Positions 6,210 through 13,822 of a stretch of 17,267 nt of DNA are shown piece after piece. The notes under the pieces are model-generated. The model did not search any database. It was given only the letters and a program-made list of their open reading frames with translations, and was not told where the DNA came from. The stretch's first letter is position 1, and each line of letters starts with the position of its first letter. The stretch lies in assembly GCA_023389275.1 (NCBI GenBank), contig JAEWEN010000072.1:1-17267 (forward strand), written 5' to 3'. This DNA is from Bacillota bacterium (GTDB taxonomy: Bacteria; Bacillota; Clostridia; Clostridiales; Caloramatoraceae). A program made the position numbers and the translations under genes.

Positions 6210-7943
6210 ATGGTATCAAGTAAATACTTAAAACTTATTACTCTACTGCTTTTAAGTTTAGCTATTATATTATCAAGTGTTATGATTTTTATGCCTAAAA
6301 AAGGATCTCAGCCTATAGTTAAACAATATGAAACAAAAATATTTGATAAAAATAGTGTTATGTCTATTAGTATAGACATGGATGAGACTAAATGGAATGA
6401 AATGATTGAAAATGCTTTAAAAGAAGAGTACTATCCATGTAATATAACTATAAATGGTACAACTTTTAAAAATGTAGGTATTAGAGCTAAAGGAAATACC
6501 AGTTTAACAATGGTTGCAAATAGTGATAGTGATAGATATAGTTTTAAAATAAAGTTTGATGAATATGTAGATGGACAAACTTGTTTTGGATTAAATAAAC
6601 TTGTTTTAAACAACACCTACTCTGATAAAACATATATGAAGGAATATCTTTCATATGAAATAATGGATTATGTAGGTGTAAAAACTCCTCTTTATGCATT
6701 TGCTAATATAAATGTAAATGGAAAAGAGTGGGGTCTTTATTTAGGATTAGAGGCAATGGAAGAATCATTTGCAGAGAGAATTTATGGAAGTGATTACGGA
6801 ATGCTTTACAAACCTGAAACAGTACAAGGTGGAGGTAAAATAGGAGAGAAACCTAAAGGTGGAGCAGAAGACAAAAATATGCCAAATCCTAATGATAAAG
6901 AAACAAGTCAAAATACAAATGGTGAAAAGTCACAAAATATGCCTCCTAATATGGGAGAAGCTCTAAATGGTGAAGCCCCTGATATGGGACAAATGCCAAA
7001 TGGTGCAGAGCCACCTAATATGGAAAATATGCCAGACCAAGGGGATACCACTAATAAACAGAAACCTAATATGGAGAATATGCCTGATATGAAAGATGGC
7101 AAAAATGGACAAGGTGGACCAATGGGACAAAACGGTCCAGGTGGACAAGGTGGACCAAAAGATCAAGGTGGCGGAAGTGATTTAGTATATACAGATGATA
7201 AAATTAGTAGTTATTCTAGTATATTTGACTCAGCTGTATTTAACTCTACAAACTCTGATTATAAAAGGGTTATTACAGCTTTAAAAGCATTAAATTCAGG
7301 AGAAGATATTGAAAAGTATGTTAATGTAGATGAGGTATTAAGATATTTTGCAGCTAATACTGTAATTGTTAATTTAGATAGTTATATTTCAAATTTAAAA
7401 CATAACTACTACCTTTACGAAAAAGATAGTCAAATATCTATACTTCCATGGGACTTTAACCTTGCTTTTGGAGGATTTCAAGGAGGAAGTTCAACATCAG
7501 CAGTTAATTTTCCAATAGATACACCAACTACAGGAGTGGACCTTTCTGAAAGACCTCTTATAGGAAAGCTTCTTGAAAATAGTGAGTATAAAGATAAATA
7601 CCATGTGTATATAGAAAAAATAGCAGAGTATATTAACAGTGGAAAAGCAGAGCAAAGAATAGACGAAATAAATAATCTTATAAAAGACTATGTTAAAAAT
7701 GATGCTACAGCATTTTACACATATGAAGAATATGAAAAATCTATTCCAGCTTTAAAAGAGTTTATCTCTTTACGTGGAAAAAGTATATTAGGTCAATTAA
7801 ATGGCACTATACCTTCAACTCAAGAAGGACAAAAGGATAAAACAAACCTAATTAATGCAGACCACATAACTCTTGAGTCATTAGGAGTACAAGGTGGAGG
7901 AAAAGGCGGAAAAGACCTACAGATGCAAAAAAATAATAAATAA
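6210..7943 (+). CDS. membrane-anchored CotH-family protein kinase
   Basis: 577-aa protein with an uncleaved-looking N-terminal membrane segment (about 7-28) and a large extracellular part. The CotH kinase domain begins near residue 47. NVGIRAKGNTSL (88-99) and WGLYLGLEAMEESF belong to the N-lobe, and VNLDSYISNLKHNYYLYE (388-405) with ILPWDFNLAFGG (411-422) to the catalytic region. D390 and D415 are the likely catalytic and metal-binding acids by analogy with the spore-coat kinase CotH. The domain is split by a low-complexity insert (about 205-325) rich in Met, Pro, Asn and Gly, with NMP/NMG/NME and GGQGGP runs. Start ATG with AAGGCGGTGAG upstream, 12 nt after the DUF4956 stop. It is the last gene of the operon; no clear terminator follows. 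A spore-coat role is not implied by this context. Confidence 0.88.
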   Translation: MVSSKYLKLITLLLLSLAIILSSVMIFMPKKGSQPIVKQYETKIFDKNSVMSISIDMDETKWNEMIENALKEEYYPCNITINGTTFKNVGIRAKGNTSLTMVANSDSDRYSFKIKFDEYVDGQTCFGLNKLVLNNTYSDKTYMKEYLSYEIMDYVGVKTPLYAFANINVNGKEWGLYLGLEAMEESFAERIYGSDYGMLYKPETVQGGGKIGEKPKGGAEDKNMPNPNDKETSQNTNGEKSQNMPPNMGEALNGEAPDMGQMPNGAEPPNMENMPDQGDTTNKQKPNMENMPDMKDGKNGQGGPMGQNGPGGQGGPKDQGGGSDLVYTDDKISSYSSIFDSAVFNSTNSDYKRVITALKALNSGEDIEKYVNVDEVLRYFAANTVIVNLDSYISNLKHNYYLYEKDSQISILPWDFNLAFGGFQGGSSTSAVNFPIDTPTTGVDLSERPLIGKLLENSEYKDKYHVYIEKIAEYINSGKAEQRIDEINNLIKDYVKNDATAFYTYEEYEKSIPALKEFISLRGKSILGQLNGTIPSTQEGQKDKTNLINADHITLESLGVQGGGKGGKDLQMQKNNK

Positions 7944-7965
7944 AAATCTTCTTAGTTTATTTATG

Positions 7966-7995
7966 TTGACATTATATGCTATTAGTAATTATAAT
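7966..7995 (+). promoter_or_regulatory. candidate promoter of the ZIP transporter gene
   Basis: TTGACA (7966-7971), an 18-bp spacer, then TATAAT (7990-7995), about 70 bp before the start codon. A near-consensus sigma-A-type promoter. Confidence 0.6.
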
Positions 7996-8063
7996 TTAAT
8001 TAATAATTATTATTAGTTGATAATATAATGAGATTATAAATAAAACTATAAGGAGGAGATTTT

Positions 8064-8870
8064 ATGGATTTTAGTTTACAAAATCCTGTTATGCTAGCTT
8101 TTCTAGCTACTCTTGGAACCTGGGGACTTACAGCACTTGGAGCGGCAATGGTTTTTTTCTTTAAAACCATAAATAAAAAGGTGCTAAACACAATGCTAGG
8201 ATTTGCAGCTGGTGTTATGATTGCAGCTAGTTTTTGGTCTCTTTTAGCTCCTGCTATAGAAATGGCAGAGGGAAGAAGTATTCCTGCTTGGCTTATAGCG
8301 GCTATTGGATTTTTAGCAGGAGGAGGATTTTTATATCTTGCAGATAAGATTATTCCTCATATGCATATAGGATCTAACAGCAAAGAAGGGGTTTCAACAA
8401 ATCTTAAAAGAAGTATATTACTTGTTTTTTCAATAACACTTCACAATATTCCAGAGGGGCTTGCAGTTGGTGTTGCCTTTGGAGCAGCAGCTAATGGAAT
8501 GAATGATGCTACAATACTGTCAGCACTAGCAGTTGCAATAGGAATAGGAATTCAAAACTTCCCAGAAGGAGCAGCAGTATCAATACCTTTAAGACGTGAA
8601 GGTTTATCAAGAAGAAAAAGTTTCTTCTATGGTCAGGCATCTGGAATTGTTGAGCCTATAGCAGGTGTTATAGGAGCGTTTCTTGTTACAAGTGTACAAG
8701 GAATCCTTCCATATGCACTAGCATTTGCAGCTGGAGCAATGATATTTGTTGTTGTAGAGGAGCTTATTCCAGAGGCTCAGTCAGGAAATCATGAAAGTAC
8801 TCATCTTGCAACAGTTGGATGTTTACTAGGATTTGCAGTAATGATGATGCTTGATGTTGCACTTGGATAA
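8064..8870 (+). CDS. ZIP-family divalent metal transporter (GufA-like)
   Basis: 268-aa membrane protein with about eight hydrophobic helices, predicted to move divalent metal (zinc, iron or manganese) into the cytoplasm. The paired metal-site motifs of ZIP transporters are present: HNIPEG at 127-132 in helix 4 and QNFPEG at 164-169 in helix 5, where Gln replaces the more usual His. A short loop before helix 4 contains HMH (99-101), a modest histidine cluster. E239 in VEELIPE near the C-terminus fits the third motif of the GufA group. ATG start with AAGGAGGAG about 7 nt upstream. It has its own promoter and a terminator, so it is probably monocistronic. Metal specificity cannot be read from sequence, and no metal-responsive operator was recognised. 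Confidence 0.9.
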   Translation: MDFSLQNPVMLAFLATLGTWGLTALGAAMVFFFKTINKKVLNTMLGFAAGVMIAASFWSLLAPAIEMAEGRSIPAWLIAAIGFLAGGGFLYLADKIIPHMHIGSNSKEGVSTNLKRSILLVFSITLHNIPEGLAVGVAFGAAANGMNDATILSALAVAIGIGIQNFPEGAAVSIPLRREGLSRRKSFFYGQASGIVEPIAGVIGAFLVTSVQGILPYALAFAAGAMIFVVVEELIPEAQSGNHESTHLATVGCLLGFAVMMMLDVALG

Positions 8871-8900
8871 AAAACAGGACTAAATTTAGTCCTGTTTTTC
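8870..8900. terminator. bidirectional terminator between ZIP and kinase genes
   Basis: A near-perfect palindrome, AAAACAGGACTAAA / TTTAGTCCTGTTTT. It touches the ZIP stop codon on the + strand and covers the last codons and stop (8886-8888) of the convergent histidine kinase gene. Confidence 0.88.
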
Positions 8901-10244
8901 TTTGTATAAAGGTAAAACAATAGAAAATGTACTACCAATATTTAATTTACTTGAAACATAAATCTCACCACTATGAATACTTACAATCCACTTAACCATA
9001 GGAAGTCCAAGTCCTAAATTTAGTGAAGAGGACTTATTTCTAGACTTTTCGGCTCTATAAAATCTATTCCAAATTTTATTTAAGTCATTTTCACTTATAC
9101 CTATACCGTTATCTAATATATTAATATATACTTTATTCTTTTTCTTAAAAATACAGGTTTTAACATATCCATTTTCCTTTGAATAGTTTATTCCATTAGA
9201 TATTATATTTATAATCATACGAGTGATAAGTGTTTGGTCACCTCTTATAAAAATATTATCTTCAATATCATATAAAAGTTTAATGTTCCTTTTTTCACTA
9301 CTATATATCATTTCCTCTATTATAATTTCTGCAAGTTCGCTTATATTAATTTTTTCAAATGAAGCCTTTTCAATTCCATTATCAACTCTTGTAAACATAA
9401 GAAGCTGAGAAATAAGGGAAGACATTAATTTCCCTTGATCTAAAATAACTTTAATACATGATTTTATTTCCTCATCATTTTTTGTCTCAAGTGCATATTC
9501 AGATTGAGAAATTATAACAGAAATAGGGGTTCTAAGTTCATGTGAAGCATCTGATGTAAAGTGTTTTTCTTTTTCGAAAGAGTTTTCAAGTCTATCAAAC
9601 ATACTATCAAATGTTTGTCCAAGTTTTGCAACCTCTCCACTTGCTTTTTTTAAGTTAATTCTTTTAGAAAGGTCATTTCCATTATTTATACTATTAGCAG
9701 TTTCAATAATTTTATCAATAGGTTTAAAGGCTTTTTTTGTTATAAGTACTCCACCAATACCAGCTATAATTATGAAAAAAGGTAGGGCTAATAAAATATT
9801 AGATATAGCAATATAAATAGTTTCAGATGCTAGGTTTAAAGGGGATATACCTCTAACTGTTATACCATTTTTCTTTTTTGAATCATATACAAGCCAATTA
9901 TCAGTTTCACTACTTATAATTTGTGTATGATTATGATTTAAAGGAAGCTTTGGAAGAAAACCCATAGGATATTCTCCTTTATAAAGGTTATCATCTTTGT
10001 TATAAATCAAAATACTAACTCCAGAATTGTAATAAAGCATATTTTTATCTATTTCTATATTTTTATTTTCATATTTAATTTTGCTAAGAGAGGAGTTAAC
10101 TATTTTTTTTATATTTTCTTTAGATGTTTCAATTACTACATGGTTTGTTGAAATAAAAACATAAATTAAAATAATAGATGTTAGAGAAAAAAGAAGTCCT
10201 GTATACCAAATTACTATTTTAGCTTTTATAGATAGTTTTTTCAT
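8886..10244 (-). CDS. sensor histidine kinase
   Basis: 452-aa membrane sensor of an OmpR-class two-component system. Order: TM1 (about 11-31), an extracytoplasmic sensor region of ~110 residues (32-142), TM2 (about 146-168), HAMP linker (about 170-222), HisKA domain with FTSDASHELRTPIS and phospho-acceptor H235, then the ATPase domain with N-box NIISNGINYS (346-355), G1 DNGIGI (378-383), F-box FYRAEKS and G2 GLGLP (411-415). All catalytic motifs are intact. The sensor loop has no recognisable ligand domain. Its ATG overlaps the regulator stop codon in an ATGA arrangement, showing translational coupling, with AAAGGAG upstream of the start. It acts with the response regulator at 10241-10915. 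Confidence 0.95.
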   Translation of the reverse strand: MKKLSIKAKIVIWYTGLLFSLTSIILIYVFISTNHVVIETSKENIKKIVNSSLSKIKYENKNIEIDKNMLYYNSGVSILIYNKDDNLYKGEYPMGFLPKLPLNHNHTQIISSETDNWLVYDSKKKNGITVRGISPLNLASETIYIAISNILLALPFFIIIAGIGGVLITKKAFKPIDKIIETANSINNGNDLSKRINLKKASGEVAKLGQTFDSMFDRLENSFEKEKHFTSDASHELRTPISVIISQSEYALETKNDEEIKSCIKVILDQGKLMSSLISQLLMFTRVDNGIEKASFEKINISELAEIIIEEMIYSSEKRNIKLLYDIEDNIFIRGDQTLITRMIINIISNGINYSKENGYVKTCIFKKKNKVYINILDNGIGISENDLNKIWNRFYRAEKSRNKSSSLNLGLGLPMVKWIVSIHSGEIYVSSKLNIGSTFSIVLPLYKEKQD

Positions 10245-10915
10245 ACATTCTCCTTTAAAACATATCCTGTACCTCTAACAGTATGTATAAGTTTTTTATC
10301 AAAGTCTTTATCAATTTTTCTTCTTAAATAGCGTATATAAACATCTACTACATTAGAGTTAAAATTAAAGTCATAACTCCATACATGACTTTCTATTTGA
10401 TCCCTTGAAACTACAACACCTTTATTTTGAATAAGGTATTCTAATATAGCAAATTCTTTATTAGAAAGCTCAATATTAATTCCATTTCTTAAAACTGTAT
10501 GGGTTTTAATATTTAGTACTAAATCTGCTATTTTAAATTCGTTAGAAGGATTTTCAAAGTTTCTTCTAGTTAAAGCTCTAATTCTAGCTAAAAGCTCATC
10601 AAATGAAAAAGGTTTTATTAAATAATCATCTGCACCAAGGTCAAGTCCTGTAACCTTATCCTGTATACTATCCTTTGCAGTTAATAAAATAACTGGAGTA
10701 GTATTTTTATTTTTTCTCATATTATCTAAAACACTAAGTCCATTAAGTTTTGGTAGCATAATATCTAAAATTATAAGATCGTATGGTGTTAAATCAATAA
10801 AATCTAAAGCATCAACTCCGTTATCACATGTATCTACAGAGTAGTTTTCTGATGTAAGTTTTTTCTTAATAATATTTAATAAATTAGGCTCATCTTCTAC
10901 TATTAGAATTCTCAA
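10241..10915 (-). CDS. OmpR-family response regulator
   Basis: 224-aa transcription regulator from the chosen start. The receiver domain (1-~118) has the acidic pocket E7-D8, phosphorylation site D51 (LIILDIMLPK), T79 and K100 (YLIKPFSF). The C-terminal winged helix (about 126-224) includes LSNKEFAILEYL, SRDQIESHVW, VDVYIRYLRRKI and the closing VRGTGYVL. A TTG at 10915 is the preferred start: GAGGTG lies about 7 nt before it and the protein then begins MRILIVEDEP, the normal N-terminus; an upstream in-frame TTG at 10945 would add 10 unlikely residues. It overlaps the kinase gene by 4 nt. Upstream, a divergent gene for an exported coiled-coil protein shares the promoter region and is a likely target. 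Confidence 0.95.
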   Translation of the reverse strand: MRILIVEDEPNLLNIIKKKLTSENYSVDTCDNGVDALDFIDLTPYDLIILDIMLPKLNGLSVLDNMRKNKNTTPVILLTAKDSIQDKVTGLDLGADDYLIKPFSFDELLARIRALTRRNFENPSNEFKIADLVLNIKTHTVLRNGINIELSNKEFAILEYLIQNKGVVVSRDQIESHVWSYDFNFNSNVVDVYIRYLRRKIDKDFDKKLIHTVRGTGYVLKENV

Positions 10916-10975
10916 ATTTATCACCTCATTTTTATTATACTTCAAAAAAATGTAATAAATATTAAAAAGTAGTAA

Positions 10976-10992
10976 TTTAATCTTTCTTTAAT
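10976..10992 (+). promoter_or_regulatory. candidate response-regulator box, TTTAAT-N5-TTTAAT
   Basis: Two perfect TTTAAT hexamers at 10976-10981 and 10987-10992, an 11-bp period, in the interval between the divergent regulator and exported-protein genes. OmpR/PhoP-family regulators typically bind direct repeats of this spacing (for example TTHACA-N5-TTHACA for B. subtilis PhoP). The second repeat lies just upstream of the -35 position for a possible -10 (TATAGA, 11014-11019) of the exported-protein gene. Confidence 0.5.
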
Positions 10993-11041
10993 GTTAGTGA
11001 ATTAATATATAGCTATAGATAAATTTTAGGAGGTTTTTTAA

Positions 11042-11617
11042 ATGAATAAATTAGCGATTTTAGGACTGGTAGCTACATTAGGAGTTGCTCCAGTAAGTGG
11101 AGTAGCAGCATCTAAACTTGATAAAGGAGATTATAAAAATCAAGGAAACTACTCATATGAATATAAATATAATGGGGTAGATAATTCATTAGAGCAAATT
11201 AAAGCTAAAAAAGAATTATTACAAAACAAACTTGATAATTTAGAAACATTATATAGTGAAGGAAAAATAAACTATAACAGTTACTACAATCAAAAAATAG
11301 GACTAGAAAAATCTATTAAAGAGCTAGAGGTTAAAGAAGGTATATTAGAAGAAAAGTTAGAATCTAGTAATGAGGATAAAAAAGAAGAAGTTAAAGTAGA
11401 AAATAAAGATATTGAAGGATTAGAAAAATCACTTGAGGAAGTTAAACTTAAAAAAGAAATCCTAGAGGGAAAAATAGATGAATTAGATTCATTATATGAA
11501 TCAGGAAAAATTAATAAGTATGAATATAAAAATAGAAAAACAGGACTAGAAAAAAGCATTAAAGAGCTAGAAGCTAAAGAAGAAATGCTTAATGCTAAAT
11601 TAGAAGCTTTAAAATAA
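11042..11617 (+). CDS. exported coiled-coil protein with two SHOCT-like modules
   Basis: 191-aa protein with a signal peptide (MNKLAILGLV..., cleavage likely near GVAA-SK at residues 20-25). The mature part has two equal 59-residue modules, 49-107 and 130-188, identical at about 36 of 59 positions by my count. Each reads as a long helix, a turn LY(S/E)(E/S)GKIN, a Y.N(Q/R)K step, then GLEKSIKELE and a further helix; the turn resembles the SHOCT domain. A charged Glu/Lys linker joins them. The protein at 2542-2871 has one related module. No anchor motif was seen, so it is probably secreted or wall-associated. Ribosome site TAGGAGG about 9 nt before the ATG. Divergent from the two-component genes and perhaps controlled by them. 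Molecular role unknown. Confidence 0.78.
   Translation: MNKLAILGLVATLGVAPVSGVAASKLDKGDYKNQGNYSYEYKYNGVDNSLEQIKAKKELLQNKLDNLETLYSEGKINYNSYYNQKIGLEKSIKELEVKEGILEEKLESSNEDKKEEVKVENKDIEGLEKSLEEVKLKKEILEGKIDELDSLYESGKINKYEYKNRKTGLEKSIKELEAKEEMLNAKLEALK
11186..11605 (+). repeat. intragenic duplication: two 177-bp modules
   Basis: Module copies at 11186-11362 and 11429-11605, offset 243 bp, each encoding 59 residues. The most conserved DNA is AGGACTAGAAAAA...ATTAAAGAGCTAGA, present in both, which suggests a fairly recent tandem duplication within the gene. Confidence 0.8.
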
Positions 11618-11630
11618 ATATTTTTGTAAG

Positions 11631-11668
11631 AAAAAGATAAATGTATTTTACATTTATCTTTTTTATTT
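11631..11668 (+). terminator. terminator after the exported-protein gene
   Basis: A perfect 15-bp stem AAAAAGATAAATGTA / TACATTTATCTTTTT with a 3-nt loop and a following T-rich tail. Confidence 0.93.
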
Positions 11669-11698
11669 TTTAAAAAAATATAAATCTTCAAAAAAATA

Positions 11699-11727
11699 TT
11701 TACAAATTAAAATTTTAATATTAAAAT
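11699..11727 (+). promoter_or_regulatory. candidate promoter of the deaminase-permease operon
   Basis: TTTACA (11699-11704), a 17-bp spacer and TAAAAT (11722-11727). The first transcribed bases would lie near 11734, giving a leader of about 54 nt. The stretch resembles the promoter at 13823-13852. Confidence 0.6.
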
Positions 11728-11743
11728 AATGGTAATAGGTATT

Positions 11744-11767
11744 AGGTAATAGGTATGACCTTTACCT
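11744..11767 (+). promoter_or_regulatory. leader hairpin and GGTAATAGG repeats upstream of the deaminase gene
   Basis: GGTAATAGG occurs at 11731-11739 and 11745-11753 (14-bp period). The second copy folds with downstream bases: AGGTAA (11744-11749) with TTACCT (11762-11767), and AGGT (11751-11754) with ACCT (11758-11761), one bulged T. The stem ends about 6 nt before the AAGGAGG ribosome site. It could be an operator or an RNA element; it does not match the purine riboswitch core. Confidence 0.4.
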
Positions 11768-11787
11768 GATTAAAGGAGGAGTTTATT

Positions 11788-12270
11788 ATGTCATATCAAA
11801 GTCATGAATTTTATTTAAGAAAATGTATTGAAATTTCTAGAAAGGCTAGAGAATGTGGTAACACACCTTTTGGTGCAATTTTAGTTGGACCTGAGGGAGA
11901 AGTTTTAATGGAGCAAGGTAATGTAGAAATTACAGAGAAAAGATGTACAGGACATGCAGAAACAGCTTTAGCAGAAAGAGCATCACATGAGTATAGCAAG
12001 GATTATTTATGGAATTGTACACTTTATACAACTGCAGAGCCATGTGCTATGTGTTCAGGAGCTATATACTGGGCTAACATAGGAAGAGTTGTTTATGGAA
12101 TGACAGAAAAAAGACTTTTACAGCTTACAGGAAGTAATGAACAAAATCCTACATTTGATTTACCATGTAGAGAAGTATTTGCAAAAGGACAAAAAGATAT
12201 TAAGGTTATAGGACCAATAGAAGAAGTTGAGGTTGAAGCTGCTAAAGTTCATGAAGGATATTGGGACTAG
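11788..12270 (+). CDS. nucleobase/nucleoside deaminase (guanine deaminase-like)
   Basis: 160-aa zinc-dependent hydrolytic deaminase of the cytidine deaminase-like superfamily. The metal site is complete: H56 and proton-shuttle E58 in GHAETAL, and C86/C89 in PCAMCSGAIYW. TPFGAILV (26-33) forms the substrate-side strand. The length fits small guanine deaminases and related nucleobase deaminases. Next-door placement of an NCS2 permease (29-nt gap) favours a purine such as guanine as substrate, converting it to xanthine and ammonia, but isocytosine or a nucleoside remain possible; the protein is not closely like B. subtilis GuaD by eye. It is unlikely to be the tRNA adenosine deaminase given this context. 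ATG start with AAAGGAGGAG upstream. First gene of a two-gene operon. Confidence 0.85.
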   Translation: MSYQSHEFYLRKCIEISRKARECGNTPFGAILVGPEGEVLMEQGNVEITEKRCTGHAETALAERASHEYSKDYLWNCTLYTTAEPCAMCSGAIYWANIGRVVYGMTEKRLLQLTGSNEQNPTFDLPCREVFAKGQKDIKVIGPIEEVEVEAAKVHEGYWD

Positions 12271-12299
12271 TTTTGATCTAATTTTGAGGGGATGATTTT

Positions 12300-13628
12300 A
12301 TGGCTGATTTAGTGCAAAAAGAAAATGTATTTGATGAAAAGGTGGATTTAGGAAAAAAGATTGTTTTAGGATTTCAGCATGTTTTAGCAATGTGTCCCGG
12401 TTCCATTGCAGTTCCTCTTATAATAGGTAATGCAATTAACCTAGATGCTAAGGCAATAGCATTTTTAGTATCTGCAAATCTTTTTACAAGTGGAATAGCA
12501 GTTATTATTCAAGTGCTAGGATTAGGAAAATCAATAGGATCTAGATTACCAATAATGCTTGGGTCATCATTTGCACCTTTAGGACCAATGATTTTAATTG
12601 GATCTGAGTATGGTATAAATACTATGTTTGGTTCAATTATAGGTGCAGGTGTTTTAATGTTTATAATTTCTTTCTTTATGGATAAGATATTAAAACTTTT
12701 CCCAAAAGTAGTAGTAGGTACCTTTGTTACATTAATAGGTATTAGTTTAGCACCAACTGCAATAAAGGATCTTGCAGGAGGAGAAGGAAGTGCTACTTAC
12801 GGTGATATTAAAAATCTTTTATTAGGACTTTTAGTTTTATTAACTGTTGTTCTTATTGAAAGATACGGGAAAGGTATGTTTAAAGCACTATCTTTAATAA
12901 TAGGTATTATTGGAGGAACTATAATAGCAGCGTTTTTAGGAATGGTTGATATTACCCCTGTAATAGAAGCAGATGTTTTTAGAATAGTTACACCTTTTGA
13001 ATTCGGTATGCCAGAATTTAAGTTAGGATCAATTATAATAATGACAATTTTCTGTATTATTAATATGATTCAGTGTATAGGAGTATTTTCTGTATTAGAT
13101 GAAGTAACTGGAAACGTAACTGATAATAAAACAAAGATTAGAGGGCTTAAAGCACAAGCTGTTTCTCAAATATTCTCAGGAGCTTTTAATTCAGTACCAT
13201 CTACTATGTTTAATGAAAACGTAGGGGTTATAAATCTTACTAAAGTAAAAAGCAGATCAGTTATAGTTACAGCAGGTATAATACTTATACTATTAGGAAT
13301 TTTTCCTAAGGTTGCAGCCATAATAACTGTAATTCCTAAGCCTATACTTGGAGGAGTAACACTTGCATTGTTTGGAGTTATAACTTCAGCGGGACTTTCA
13401 ATGCTTTCAAGCTTAGATTTCTTTGAAGATAATAACTTTACTATAATAGGAACAAGTATAGCAGTAGGAGTTGGAGCAACATTTGCACCTCAAATATTTG
13501 AAAGTCTACCAGAAACATTAAATATGCTTTGTTCAAATGGATTGTTTATGGTAAGTGTAACATCCATATCATTAAATTTAATATTAAATATTATACCGAA
13601 ACATATAACATCTAAAATAAATAAATAA
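12300..13628 (+). CDS. NCS2-family xanthine/uracil permease
   Basis: 442-aa polytopic transporter (12-14 helices expected) of the nucleobase-cation symporter-2 family. Family signs: FQHVLAMCPG with the QH pair at 26-27 in helix 1, SRLPIMLGSSFAPLGP (81-96), and the NCS2 signature [QEP]-N-x-G-x4-T-[RKG] as ENVGVINLTK at 306-315. A Glu in VLDEVTGN of helix 8 fits the substrate-binding acidic residue. The length matches xanthine/uric acid permeases. It starts 29 nt after the deaminase gene, with GAGGGG upstream of the ATG, and ends at a strong hairpin, so the two form an operon for importing and deaminating a purine. Xanthine, guanine or uric acid cannot be told apart here. Confidence 0.92.
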   Translation: MADLVQKENVFDEKVDLGKKIVLGFQHVLAMCPGSIAVPLIIGNAINLDAKAIAFLVSANLFTSGIAVIIQVLGLGKSIGSRLPIMLGSSFAPLGPMILIGSEYGINTMFGSIIGAGVLMFIISFFMDKILKLFPKVVVGTFVTLIGISLAPTAIKDLAGGEGSATYGDIKNLLLGLLVLLTVVLIERYGKGMFKALSLIIGIIGGTIIAAFLGMVDITPVIEADVFRIVTPFEFGMPEFKLGSIIIMTIFCIINMIQCIGVFSVLDEVTGNVTDNKTKIRGLKAQAVSQIFSGAFNSVPSTMFNENVGVINLTKVKSRSVIVTAGIILILLGIFPKVAAIITVIPKPILGGVTLALFGVITSAGLSMLSSLDFFEDNNFTIIGTSIAVGVGATFAPQIFESLPETLNMLCSNGLFMVSVTSISLNLILNIIPKHITSKINK

Positions 13629-13632
13629 TGAA

Positions 13633-13671
13633 AAAATAGCTAGTTTATTTAATATAGACTAGCTATTTTCT
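13633..13671 (+). terminator. terminator of the deaminase-permease operon
   Basis: AAAATAGCTAGT / ACTAGCTATTTT with a 13-nt loop, 5 nt after the permease stop codon. Confidence 0.87.
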
Positions 13672-13822
13672 TAATAAAATCTTAAAAAGATATTAATAAT
13701 ATAGTTGGAAAGATTATTTGGTTAACGGTAGAATCAAGGTTTGAAGCTAATTAACTGAATATAAAGAACATAAAATTTAATTTAATAATTATAAAAATAT
13801 AAAATTTTTTTAAATAAAAGTA

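Noticed and set aside
6908..7166. Two - strand ORFs opposite the CotH insert
   Set aside because: Complement of the Met/Pro/Gly repeat region; the repetitive DNA keeps other frames open. No ribosome sites.
11290..11691. 133-codon Ser/Leu-rich ORF on the - strand
   Set aside because: Antisense shadow of the Glu/Lys-rich exported protein; no ribosome site and it runs through the terminator.
11700..11787. Purine riboswitch before the deaminase gene
   Set aside because: Leader is only ~54 nt and lacks the conserved three-way-junction bases; the visible structure is a single hairpin.
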